Positions 57,201 through 64,000 of a stretch of 64,000 nt of DNA are shown here, one piece after another (positions within the stretch are counted from its first letter, which is position 1; every line of letters begins with the position of its first letter). A program made the position numbers and the translations under genes. The notes under the pieces were generated by a model. The model saw only the letters and a program-made list of their open reading frames with translations, was not told the DNA's origin and did no database searches. This stretch comes from an uncultured Siphonobacter sp. (lineage in GTDB: Bacteria > Bacteroidota > Bacteroidia > Cytophagales > Spirosomataceae): NCBI GenBank assembly GCA_913775095.1, contig CAJYIW010000019.1, positions 1 through 64,000 on the forward strand. The letters are read 5' to 3'.

Positions 57201-57517
57201 TATCCCTGGGTAATGCCCGTCGGGCCGTCATTCTGGCAGCGGGTAGCCGGATTCGCCCCATTCTGATGACCAGTATTGCCATGGTAGCGGGTATGTTACC
57301 CATGGCCTCGGGTCTGGGCGAAGGCGGCGATCAGATTGCCCCACTCGGTCAGGCCGTGATTGGTGGATTGGTAGCCTCGACGCTGGCCGCCTTATTAATT
57401 CTTCCCTGTGTGTTCACGCAGGTTCAGGCCAAAGCCTCTGTACAATCGGTATCGCTGGATCCCGAAGATCCCGAAAGCAAATATTATAAACTTCAAGCTC
57501 AGGAAGAAATCGCATGA
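54287..57517 (+). CDS. RND efflux pump, AcrB/CusA-like
   Basis: 1076 residues, 12 membrane helices and two large periplasmic loops. N-terminus RKPVAIVVAVVGLLFF, IFPDLDLPTIYVV and the helix-4 segment ALAVGILVDQATVTIENIHQ. In AcrB this site is Asp-Asp; here it is Asp-Gln, nearer to some HAE subgroups. It uses proton flow to export drugs, detergents or other hydrophobic compounds; the helix-4 Asp argues for HAE rather than a metal pump. Ends in an ATGA overlap with the adaptor gene. Confidence 0.94.
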   Translation: MHQLIRSALRKPVAIVVAVVGLLFFSVLSLRTIPVDIFPDLDLPTIYVVQPYGGMAPDQMDGFIATRYQDHFLYVSGIKDVDVKTIQGLSLIKLQFYPGTDMAQAAAEVANNVSRAKAYMPEGTVPPQVVRFDASSVPVGQLVFESETRSLNEIQDYASSRVRPMFSRIEGVSSPPPFGGNQRTIVVRVDPKKIQSYQLTPEEVIKSIVSNNQPSPAGNIRVGDKAVMTPVNSLVQKPEDFLNIPIRTGSGPTVFVRDIGTVEDGADVTVSYALVNGRRAVYIPVVKKSDASTLQVVTNLKNALPEIQKSVPEDVKISYEFDQSVYVTNALKSLVTEGVLGALLTGLMVLLFLRDWRSVIIVVLTIPISVMIAVMMLNLFGQSINTMTLSGLALAVGILVDQATVTIENIHQHLEMGKPKAEAIWDACKEIIFPEFLILLAILAVFAPAFVMTGVPKSMFLPLSLSVGFAMIASFILSQTLVPVLSNWLLKSHPEHEAPTLALDRREIHSMVEENQHPPVPESGFDRFKHRYTDFLEKLVQRRKLVVPLYLIGSIAMIVACFQWLGTDILPHGNSHQFQMRLRVPDGTRVERTETATLKVLDIIKEAVGPENLEISSAYVGTVPSSYGTSNIFVFNSGPHEAVMQVSLKEEYHVKMDNLKEELRRRIAKELPNARISFEPIELTDKMMSQGSATPIEVSVAAKDLKEAGRFANRIKANMQKIDFLRDVQIAQPLEYPVLKVTMDRERAGQLGVTSSQVARSMVAATSSSRFTDKNLWLDDSKGLAYQVQVQIPEYLMTSADEIGNIPLRSGEMHPVLSDVARFTEETAPGEYDRAGPNRLVTINANLQNIDLGTAQKAVQQAIKDAGELPRGVIVEMKGQTQLLTDTLSGLQTGLMVAIVIIFLLLSANYQSMKLSLVILSAVPAVVAGALIMLLACGATLNLQSYMGLIMSVGVSVANAILMVTNAENLRISLGNARRAVILAAGSRIRPILMTSIAMVAGMLPMASGLGEGGDQIAPLGQAVIGGLVASTLAALLILPCVFTQVQAKASVQSVSLDPEDPESKYYKLQAQEEIA

Positions 57518-58644
57518 AACGCATCAACTATTGGCTAATCCTTCCCGCCATGGCCAGCTTCTATGCCTGCACGTCCGCAGGCAGCGAAAACAAAAAAACG
57601 GAAACGAAAGCGGCAGCACCCGCCCGACTGGAAATGACCGAAGTTCGGGAAATGCAGCCGAGCAAAAACGTAACCCTGCCAGCTGAACTATTACCCTGGA
57701 ACCGCGTAAATCTTTACGCGAAAGTGAAAGGCTTTGCCAGTCAGGTAAAAGTAGATCGGGGCACCTGGGTTCGAAAAGGGCAGGTGCTGGTTCAGCTGGA
57801 TGCTCCGGAAGTAGTGTCAGAAGTGAATCAGGCTCAGGCCCAGGTGCAGGCTCAACAGGCCAACCTTATTCAGCAGCAATCGAAATACCGGGCCAGCCGC
57901 CTGACCTATCGGCGTCTGGTTGAAACCAATCGAATGGAAGGGGCCGTTTCGCTCAATGAAATTGATCAGGCCCAGTCCAGAATGGACGCCGACAGTGCCC
58001 TGGTAATGGTAGCTCAGGAGGGTGTTCAGGCCGCCAGAGCCAACCTTCGCAGCAAACAGGATCTGAAGCACTATCTGACGATCACGGCTCCGTTTGACGG
58101 CGTGATTATCGAACGAAACATCAGTCCGGGAGCACTGGTAGGAGCGGGCGAAGCCGGGAAACCTCTGCTGGTACTGGAAGATACCCGGACGCTACGTCTG
58201 ACCGTAGCCATTCCCGAAGCCTACGCCAATCAGTTGCACAAGAAAAGCCAGGTTGAATTCATGGTCAATGCCATTCCGGAACGAGTGTTTAAAGGCTCAC
58301 TGGCCCGCAGTGCCGAAAGCCTGCAACAGGATAAACGTTCCATGATGGCTGAGTTTGACATTCCCAATGCGAAAGGTGAACTTAAATCCGGCATGTACGC
58401 TCAGGTGAAATTACCCGTCGAGCGTTCGCAGGCGACTTTATTCGTGCCTAAAACTTCGGTGGTAACTTCGTCCGAAAAAGTATTTGTGATTCGCTTAAAC
58501 GGTGATAAAGCTCAGTGGGTAACCGTGGATACGGGAAACACCTTGGACAGTCTGATTGAAGTCTTCGGCGAAGTGAAGGCGGGTGATGTATTGGTGAAAA
58601 AAGCCTCCGAAGAAATTCGGGATGGACAAACCCTTCAGAAATAG
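57514..58644 (+). CDS. RND periplasmic adaptor (MFP subunit) lipoprotein
   Basis: 376 residues. Lipobox FYAC at Cys 19. A barrel-sandwich (lipoyl) half at VNLYAKVKGFASQVKVDRGTWVRKGQVL and ITAPFDGVIIERNISPGALV, a coiled-coil hairpin between (about 95-175), and a beta-barrel C-terminal part. Bridges the RND pump and TolC. Start overlaps the pump stop by four bases. Confidence 0.94.
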   Translation: MKRINYWLILPAMASFYACTSAGSENKKTETKAAAPARLEMTEVREMQPSKNVTLPAELLPWNRVNLYAKVKGFASQVKVDRGTWVRKGQVLVQLDAPEVVSEVNQAQAQVQAQQANLIQQQSKYRASRLTYRRLVETNRMEGAVSLNEIDQAQSRMDADSALVMVAQEGVQAARANLRSKQDLKHYLTITAPFDGVIIERNISPGALVGAGEAGKPLLVLEDTRTLRLTVAIPEAYANQLHKKSQVEFMVNAIPERVFKGSLARSAESLQQDKRSMMAEFDIPNAKGELKSGMYAQVKLPVERSQATLFVPKTSVVTSSEKVFVIRLNGDKAQWVTVDTGNTLDSLIEVFGEVKAGDVLVKKASEEIRDGQTLQK

Positions 58645-58659
58645 ATTCAATCAGTAACA

Positions 58660-58697
58660 AAAAGGCCTCGACTCAGATTCTTGAGTCGAGGCCTTTT
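58660..58697. terminator. Bidirectional terminator of efflux operon
   Basis: Arms AAAAGGCCTCGACTCA and TGAGTCGAGGCCTTTT around GATTCT, between convergent genes. Confidence 0.9.
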
Positions 58698-58710
58698 CAA
58701 GGGCAGGGTA

Positions 58711-60306
58711 TTACTTACAGAAATTGTCAGATTCAATGTCCAGACGATAGACGGTTGTTTTCAACAAAGTATCCCGCTGCGTTAAGGGCCAGCCGATGGC
58801 GGGGTTGGGTGTCGCCCGGAAGCGGTACCGTTTCCCGATTTCCAGTTTGTTAGAGGCCACTTCCCGAACACTTCGCGTCATGGTAATCAAATCTCTCCAG
58901 ACGTCCGTTCCTACCACCTGATATTGAATGTACAGGTTAGCAGGAAGCTTGGACTCGTCTACTTCGCGGCCCGACGAACATTTCACGTTTAACTCTACCG
59001 ATAATGTGGTGGGAGGGGTAGCAAAGGTGACCGGAGCAACGACCGTCCGGGTGTCGCAGAGATCAATCGGAGCAGAGGTGTAAATCGGAGTCGTCATATC
59101 TCCGCCGTAATGGTTATTGGCCCGGAAAATCTGCAGGCGAACCGTTTTCTGAACCAGCCCCGAGAAGGTACGGGTCGATCCGTTGTTTAGGTTAACGTAC
59201 GTTTCCAGAATGGGCTGATTGGTAGCGACGTCCACCAGCTTCGCATAATAACGAATATCCACTTCATTCAGGTTGGTCTGAAACTGGAACGTCGGACCTA
59301 CTTCACAAACGGCCTGCGTTTCAGCCAGTGCGTAATAGGTGAAATTGGAGAGCGGAGTTTTGATGAAAAGTTTGTTTGTGGCAGCATTCCGCTGAATGCG
59401 AAGGGTATTCTGGCGAACCCAGATGGCCCGGTTCAGGTCATACCGCCAGAAAGGAATAACATCGCCCTCTTTGACGAGTTGACCATTCTGCAATCGCTGG
59501 TTAGGTATCAGTTCAACCGTCACGTCAGTGTTCCCCGTGGCTCCCTGAATGATTCTGCCACCCGTAGTGAAGGCATCGAGCTGAAAATAAGCCAGGCTCT
59601 GAAACAGGAAAGCCGGAAGCTTGCGGTCACTTTCATCCACGGCGTTAAAGATCGTCTGGGTGCGACCGGGCAGGTATGTATTGGCCGATTGAGGGTTGAT
59701 GTAATAGAGAGCGGTGCGAACTTCTCCGGTCAGGCTATTTCCCGTCAGTGTTTTTAACTCCAGATTAGCCGGCAATGCCCACTCTGCTTTGGTTCCTGAG
59801 CCAGCCAGTTCAGCCGTTTGAAGCGTGATGGCCCGTCCCTCGTACGTTTGTTGAGTAGCCGAAACGCCAGCGGGCGGTTCATTAATGTTAATGAGCTGGA
59901 CCGTCTGCCGAATGTTGGTATTATCGGACATGTTGATCCGGGTCAGTTTGCTAAGGTAACCCTTGGCTTCAGCCAGTACGGATAGCCTGACCGGATCAGA
60001 AGCCGTAGGTAATTGATCTGGATCAATAGCCAGTCCCAGTACACCTTCGGAACTTGGTTTGATCACGACACCACCCGTGAGGTTTTTCACTCGTTCCGCG
60101 TAGTCACCGACGACAGCCGTGCTGAGATTCACCGGAATCCTTTCCTTGGATCCCGTATTGGCGTTGGCGTACTGCAGCAGAACCGTTGCCTGCGTTAAGG
60201 GGTCCCGAAACTGAAAATCAATGTCTTCGAAGGGATTGGCACAGGCGTAAATAAGCATTAACATCGCAATGCTTAGCAGAGAAGGGAAAGAGTAAATTCG
60301 TTTCAT
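58711..60306 (-). CDS. Large lipoprotein, unknown
   Basis: 531 residues. Lipobox LIYAC (Cys 22). The body is a series of beta-sandwich segments (several RNxxxxKLxI and ETYVNLNNGSTRTF pieces) with Cys at CEVGP, CDTR and CSSG. No enzyme motif. Typical of Bacteroidota surface lipoproteins with an Ig-like modular build; function unknown. Monocistronic. Confidence 0.75.
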   Translation of the reverse strand: MKRIYSFPSLLSIAMLMLIYACANPFEDIDFQFRDPLTQATVLLQYANANTGSKERIPVNLSTAVVGDYAERVKNLTGGVVIKPSSEGVLGLAIDPDQLPTASDPVRLSVLAEAKGYLSKLTRINMSDNTNIRQTVQLININEPPAGVSATQQTYEGRAITLQTAELAGSGTKAEWALPANLELKTLTGNSLTGEVRTALYYINPQSANTYLPGRTQTIFNAVDESDRKLPAFLFQSLAYFQLDAFTTGGRIIQGATGNTDVTVELIPNQRLQNGQLVKEGDVIPFWRYDLNRAIWVRQNTLRIQRNAATNKLFIKTPLSNFTYYALAETQAVCEVGPTFQFQTNLNEVDIRYYAKLVDVATNQPILETYVNLNNGSTRTFSGLVQKTVRLQIFRANNHYGGDMTTPIYTSAPIDLCDTRTVVAPVTFATPPTTLSVELNVKCSSGREVDESKLPANLYIQYQVVGTDVWRDLITMTRSVREVASNKLEIGKRYRFRATPNPAIGWPLTQRDTLLKTTVYRLDIESDNFCK

Positions 60307-60835
60307 CTTGGTATAAAGGCGGAAACCTTGATTGATTGAATATATACGTTTCTCTTTATGTCAAGGGTGGGTATTGGGCTGAATAACGGTATAATGAGCG
60401 TAAAGATAAAGAGAAAAAAGTAACGGTTGAGATACTTTTGACTTAATAAAATATCAGACCACAAGAGTAATGGAGACGTCCGGAACGGATAAGTATCTTG
60501 CGAAAGGTCAAGATGAATAGCAGAAATAGACTGAAAAAATAAACCCCCAAACATCCGCCAATGTTTGAGGGTAACAAGTTTTCGAAAGTATTTTTCAATA
60601 CTTATTTTCTACTTGTACTAATAAATTTCTTTAAAAATATCGGGCCAATCTTTAAATAAATACTTAATGAGTCTAACAATCCTCGGTTTGTGGAATAATT
60701 ACTTCAACTTACAGGGTACTCACTGAATTTCTGGTTTAATTACTAGTGATCCTGCGTTTAATGATATTAATCAATGTTTATTAGGAATGTAATGAATCAG
60801 AAGCCGGTCTTTCCTGGCTCTAATTGAAACGGATG
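60307..60835. other. A+T-rich intergenic region
   Basis: 529 bp, no gene. A hairpin at 60543-60572 (ACCCCCAAACAT with ATGTTTGAGGGT, one mismatch). It holds the leader of the lipoprotein gene and the 3' side of the MFS gene. Confidence 0.5.
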
Positions 60836-62158
60836 TTAGGAAGGCCTGATTTCTATACTCATTCTTGTTTTGTACTGGCCGTAGGCTATTATGGCTATAC
60901 TGAGTAAAAGAACAAATCCACAACTTAATCCAATGACCGGGGCAGAAGTATACGTCTGAGCCTGTCCGGACAGATAAGCACCGGCAATGTCGCTTAAATT
61001 AACCAATGCCATGTAAGCAGTAAACTGAGAACCTTCGACGTGAGTGCGGCATAAGGTCATCAAAACGGGCATGGAAGCCACACTAAAAGCCGGATCCATC
61101 ACCGACCAGAGAATCAATCCTGATTTGGCTACGCCGGGAGTTTGCCAGTAGGTATGCAGGGCATTGAAGATCAAAAAGCTTAAGGCACTGAAAATCATGA
61201 CCAGTAGCATCAGCTTGGGTGGACCTACCCGGTCGGCTATGATTCCCCCGATCAGAACAATCAGTATGACCACTAAGGTACCGACGGTTCCCTGTAAAAC
61301 CGTAACGTCGGTATCCGGCCAGTGTAGCACCTGAATCAGGTGAACGGAATAGGCACGGGTGAAGATGGACTGGCAACTGTAATACAGCAGAATCGGAATA
61401 AACAGCAGCAGACTTTTACGAGCGAAAATACCGGCCCAGAGCTCCCGGAATAACCACCGGAAGGACGGTTGTGTGGCTAGGTCTGCATCTGCCTGAAGGG
61501 TTTGAAAGGAGACCAGTTGATGAATAGGTTCTTCCTTGATAAAGAACGTGACGATAGTTAGTGATAGCAACAAGAGCGATTGAAGGGATACGGCCGTTAG
61601 AAAACCGTAGGTATGTAGCGTAAGAGACAGCAAGGCCGAACCCAGGGCAATTCCTCCCAGAAATCCGCCCCGCATGACGGCAGTAATTCTTCCCCGCTCG
61701 TGTTCGGGAATAACGGAAATCGCCAGAGCATCCACGCTGGCATCCTGAACGGAAGCGAAGATGCTGTGTATAAAGAAGGTAAGTTGCAGGAGGGGTAACT
61801 GCCTAACCGGGTTTTCCACGCTCAGTAAGCCCAGTGAAGCCAGAAAAGCCAGAAGCTGAGAAAAGAGAACCCAGGGTTTGCGACGACCCATGGCGGAATT
61901 CTGGTACTTGTCAATCAAAGGACCCCAGATGAACTGAAAAGACCAGGGTAATCCAACGATGGCAGCGAAACTACCAACCACCGCGGGGCTTAGACCGTGG
62001 GCAGTGAGGTAATTTGCCAGGGCGTACAGAGCGAAGCCCGCCGGAATGCCCTGCATGACATAGAGGTAAAAAAAGGTAACGTATCGGAGCCATCTTTTTT
62101 CAGACAACACCAGCGGATACGAACTTGATGGCAACCGGGGTAACGTATACGTTGGCAT
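60836..62158 (-). CDS. MFS permease, AmpG-like
   Basis: 440 residues, 12 membrane helices. FFYLYVMQGIPAGFALYALANYL and FIWGPLIDKYQNSAMGRRKPW carry the MFS A-motif type loop (D-x-GRR-KPW), as in AmpG muropeptide permeases. It may import cell-wall fragments or a similar solute; the substrate is inferred. Monocistronic with a lipoprotein gene divergent to it. Confidence 0.85.
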   Translation of the reverse strand: MPTYTLPRLPSSSYPLVLSEKRWLRYVTFFYLYVMQGIPAGFALYALANYLTAHGLSPAVVGSFAAIVGLPWSFQFIWGPLIDKYQNSAMGRRKPWVLFSQLLAFLASLGLLSVENPVRQLPLLQLTFFIHSIFASVQDASVDALAISVIPEHERGRITAVMRGGFLGGIALGSALLSLTLHTYGFLTAVSLQSLLLLSLTIVTFFIKEEPIHQLVSFQTLQADADLATQPSFRWLFRELWAGIFARKSLLLFIPILLYYSCQSIFTRAYSVHLIQVLHWPDTDVTVLQGTVGTLVVILIVLIGGIIADRVGPPKLMLLVMIFSALSFLIFNALHTYWQTPGVAKSGLILWSVMDPAFSVASMPVLMTLCRTHVEGSQFTAYMALVNLSDIAGAYLSGQAQTYTSAPVIGLSCGFVLLLSIAIIAYGQYKTRMSIEIRPS

Positions 62159-62322
62159 GGAACTTGTCCTATTTTATATAACTATGTTTATAACCCGGCT
62201 ATCTGAAGCATTGTTTAAAGACGGAAAGAGACAAAAGCAGGGCAGGATCTGGAATATTTTTTTTGATAGTTGAGGCATTAATTTTCAGTAAATCACCCCG
62301 GATGTTTTTAAACTTATCAGAC

Positions 62323-62553
62323 ATGAAAACCAGAACGCTAGCTTTGGCCGGACTGTTGCTTCTATTGAATGCCTGCGATTTCACCCCTCACGAAACGGAA
62401 GAAGTAAAAAACCAGGAAGAACCTAGGATTGCTAATCCTGAAACGGCTTTGCCAACCTCAGGAGCCACGGGTGAGCCTACCAGTCCTACCTACAATGAAT
62501 CGGATTCTCTGATCCTTCCCGATACGCAGGACACGTCTGACTCAAACCATTAA
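62323..62553 (+). CDS. Small lipoprotein
   Basis: 76 residues from the ATG at 62323, which gives the lipobox LLLNAC (Cys 18). The mature part is short, Glu/Pro/Thr-rich and probably disordered. No function seen. The open frame starts earlier at 62263 but that would hide the signal. Confidence 0.7.
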   Translation: MKTRTLALAGLLLLLNACDFTPHETEEVKNQEEPRIANPETALPTSGATGEPTSPTYNESDSLILPDTQDTSDSNH

Positions 62554-62669
62554 CAACTGGTCGTCAATTGACTAGGTCTGGTAGTGAAAAAGCGGGAGGC
62601 CGTCCTATCTCTGTCAGCTGAGTGCGGGTCGTGTCATACATTTATTGAGCTAATAAACTCGATACCTGT

Positions 62670-64000
62670 ATGCCCGCCGCTTCTATCTACCCCGTTATCC
62701 TTACTTTTTTTGCTCTATTTTTTACTGGTAATCAGTTGATTATTGCTGAAAAAGTAAGGACCGAACAAGTAGGGGCTGATACCAGTGGCCGATACCTGGC
62801 AGAAAAATACTGTCAGGGGTGCCACCTTTTTCCCGAGCCTGAGTTGCTGGATAAAACCACCTGGGTCAAGGGCGTTTTGCCCCAGATGGGCTTACGAATG
62901 GGAATCAGAACCCAGGCAGATCCCTACGCCGGATTATTTGCGGAGGAAAAGCAGCGACTTCAGGCGGCTGGCATTTATCCCACTAAGCCCCTACTAACGA
63001 AAGCGGAATGGCGGGCCCTTGTTAAGTATTACGTCACGGCGGCCCCGGAGCGTTCCCCGAGGCCCCTCCAAATGCCCGAGGCTCAGCCTGCCCTTCCGCT
63101 TTTTCAGGCCAGAGAAATCAGCTGGCAAACCGAGCGTTTGCCCCAAACCACGCTTGTTCACTTTGACACCCTTACCTCCCGGCTCTACGTAGGCGACCGG
63201 CAAAAACAGCTGACTGTACTTACCACCGATTTTAAAGTAGAGCAGGTCTTATCGCTGGACAGCCCGGCCTCGGCAATGCGGGTTAGCCCGGAAGAGGGCC
63301 TACAGGTACTGACTACGGGAACGCTCAATCCCACAGACCTAAGCCTGGGTAATTTACTGAAAATCAAAGATCGTACCATTGAGGTGCAATTGCATTCCTT
63401 ACCTCGTCCCGTCGATTTTGTAGTGTGTGATCTAAATCAGGATGGAAAGAAAGACGTGGTGATCTGCGGGTTTGGGCATAACCTGGGTAAGTTGGTGTGG
63501 GTAGAAAGTTATCAGGAAAAAGATTCGAAAGAGCATATCCTGAGGGCTTTGCCCGGAGCCAGAACAGTCGTCGTGAAAGATTTCAATCAGGACGGTCGGC
63601 CCGACCTCATGGTTTTGATGGAACAGGCTCAGGAAGGCGTGTTCTTGTACGAAAATCAGGGAAACGGTGCGTTTCTGGAGCGGGAAAAAATACGTTTTCC
63701 ACCCGTCTACGGAACCAGTTCCATGCAAGTCGTCGATTACAATCAGGATGGCTATGACGACCTTGTACTGACCAGTGGCGATAACTGGGATTATACTCCT
63801 ATCCTGAAAGCTTACCACGGCATTCGGATCTACCTGAACGACGGTCAGAATAACTTTAGAGAAGCCTTGTTCTATCCGTTTTACGGAGCAACGCAGGCCA
63901 TTGCTGCGGATTTCGACGGCGACGGAGATCTGGATATGGCCGCGATTTCTTTTTTTCCGGATTTGATGAATAACCCGGAAAAAGGCTTTATTTACCTGGA
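62670..64000 (+). CDS. CxxCH and FG-GAP/VCBS-repeat protein (partial)
   Basis: Open from the ATG at 62670 to the window edge, at least 443 codons. Exported (hydrophobic start). CQGCH at 48-52 is a c-type haem site; the segment to about 125 resembles a small cytochrome c-like domain. Then calcium-type FG-GAP repeats: DLNQDGKKD, DFNQDGRPD, DYNQDGYDD and DFDGDGDLD. This joining is known in secreted proteins of Bacteroidota and Planctomycetes; the role is unknown. The 3' end is outside the window. Confidence 0.8.
   Translation, partial: MPAASIYPVILTFFALFFTGNQLIIAEKVRTEQVGADTSGRYLAEKYCQGCHLFPEPELLDKTTWVKGVLPQMGLRMGIRTQADPYAGLFAEEKQRLQAAGIYPTKPLLTKAEWRALVKYYVTAAPERSPRPLQMPEAQPALPLFQAREISWQTERLPQTTLVHFDTLTSRLYVGDRQKQLTVLTTDFKVEQVLSLDSPASAMRVSPEEGLQVLTTGTLNPTDLSLGNLLKIKDRTIEVQLHSLPRPVDFVVCDLNQDGKKDVVICGFGHNLGKLVWVESYQEKDSKEHILRALPGARTVVVKDFNQDGRPDLMVLMEQAQEGVFLYENQGNGAFLEREKIRFPPVYGTSSMQVVDYNQDGYDDLVLTSGDNWDYTPILKAYHGIRIYLNDGQNNFREALFYPFYGATQAIAADFDGDGDLDMAAISFFPDLMNNPEKGFIYL

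Overview
The window looks like chromosome from a Bacteroidota bacterium of the Cytophagales type (Spirosoma, Siphonobacter or Dyadobacter-like). The support is a pair of Oar-like TonB receptors with carboxypeptidase-like N-domains, many lipoproteins, a LytS/LytTR signalling pair, almost no Shine-Dalgarno sites and several TTG/GTG starts. The genus cannot be fixed from sequence alone. Most genes are near balanced base composition (one sample line at 12 kb is 45% GC). Two stretches are much richer in A+T: about 1.8-7.7 kb (a sample line is 20% GC) and 50.1-52.3 kb (a sample line is 28% GC). Both look like accessory DNA.

Layout. 0-1.6 kb: two secreted surface proteins. 1.8-7.7 kb: an A+T-rich island with a broken ATP-grasp ligase, a small unknown ORF, a Fic AMP-transferase-like protein and a helicase fused to a PD-(D/E)XK-type nuclease. 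Two long hairpins with the same tip bracket the helicase gene, and tRNA-Thr(CGU) borders the island. 8-16.7 kb: a PQQ-type sugar dehydrogenase, an unusual diadenylate-cyclase-domain protein, tRNA-Arg(CCU), hflX, metF, a membrane-anchored helical protein, an IscA-like protein, a NUMOD4-HNH endonuclease and a CoA-binding protein. 16.8-25 kb: pssA, a glyoxalase II-like hydrolase, a secreted hydrolase, an RsmI-like methylase, a YbfF-like esterase, a polyprenyl diphosphate synthase, a lipoprotein, OsmC, an unknown helical protein and Ppx/GppA. 25-30.6 kb: a four-gene glycan/lipid-glycosylation cluster (epimerase, GT2, flippase-like protein, ArnT-like transferase) with decayed gene remnants upstream.

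30.6-41.2 kb: an ACP-like protein without the usual serine, a TetR regulator, pyrH-frr, a DMT permease, a Dus-family tRNA-dihydrouridine synthase, a CPBP protease, a DUF2007-like protein overlapping cdsA, a 3 x 139-bp repeat, a LytS/LytTR two-component pair and an aldose epimerase. 41.3-50 kb: two tandem TonB-dependent receptors and a cysteine desulfurase. 50.1-52.2 kb: a lipoprotein with a DUF6973-like C-terminal domain followed by a small lipoprotein. 52.8-58.6 kb: a TolC-RND-adaptor efflux operon. 58.7-64 kb: a large lipoprotein, an AmpG-like MFS permease, a small lipoprotein and the start of a CxxCH plus FG-GAP-repeat protein.

Intergenic DNA is unusually structured. There are many intrinsic terminators and a REP-like family whose two copies differ by compensating base changes. 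There are also a 139-bp tandem array that copies the end of cdsA, a ten-copy heptamer repeat, a six-copy decamer repeat and several mirrored low-complexity spacers. The best candidate for an undescribed system is the helicase-nuclease plus Fic island. The atypical diadenylate cyclase and the DUF6973-like lipoprotein pair come next.
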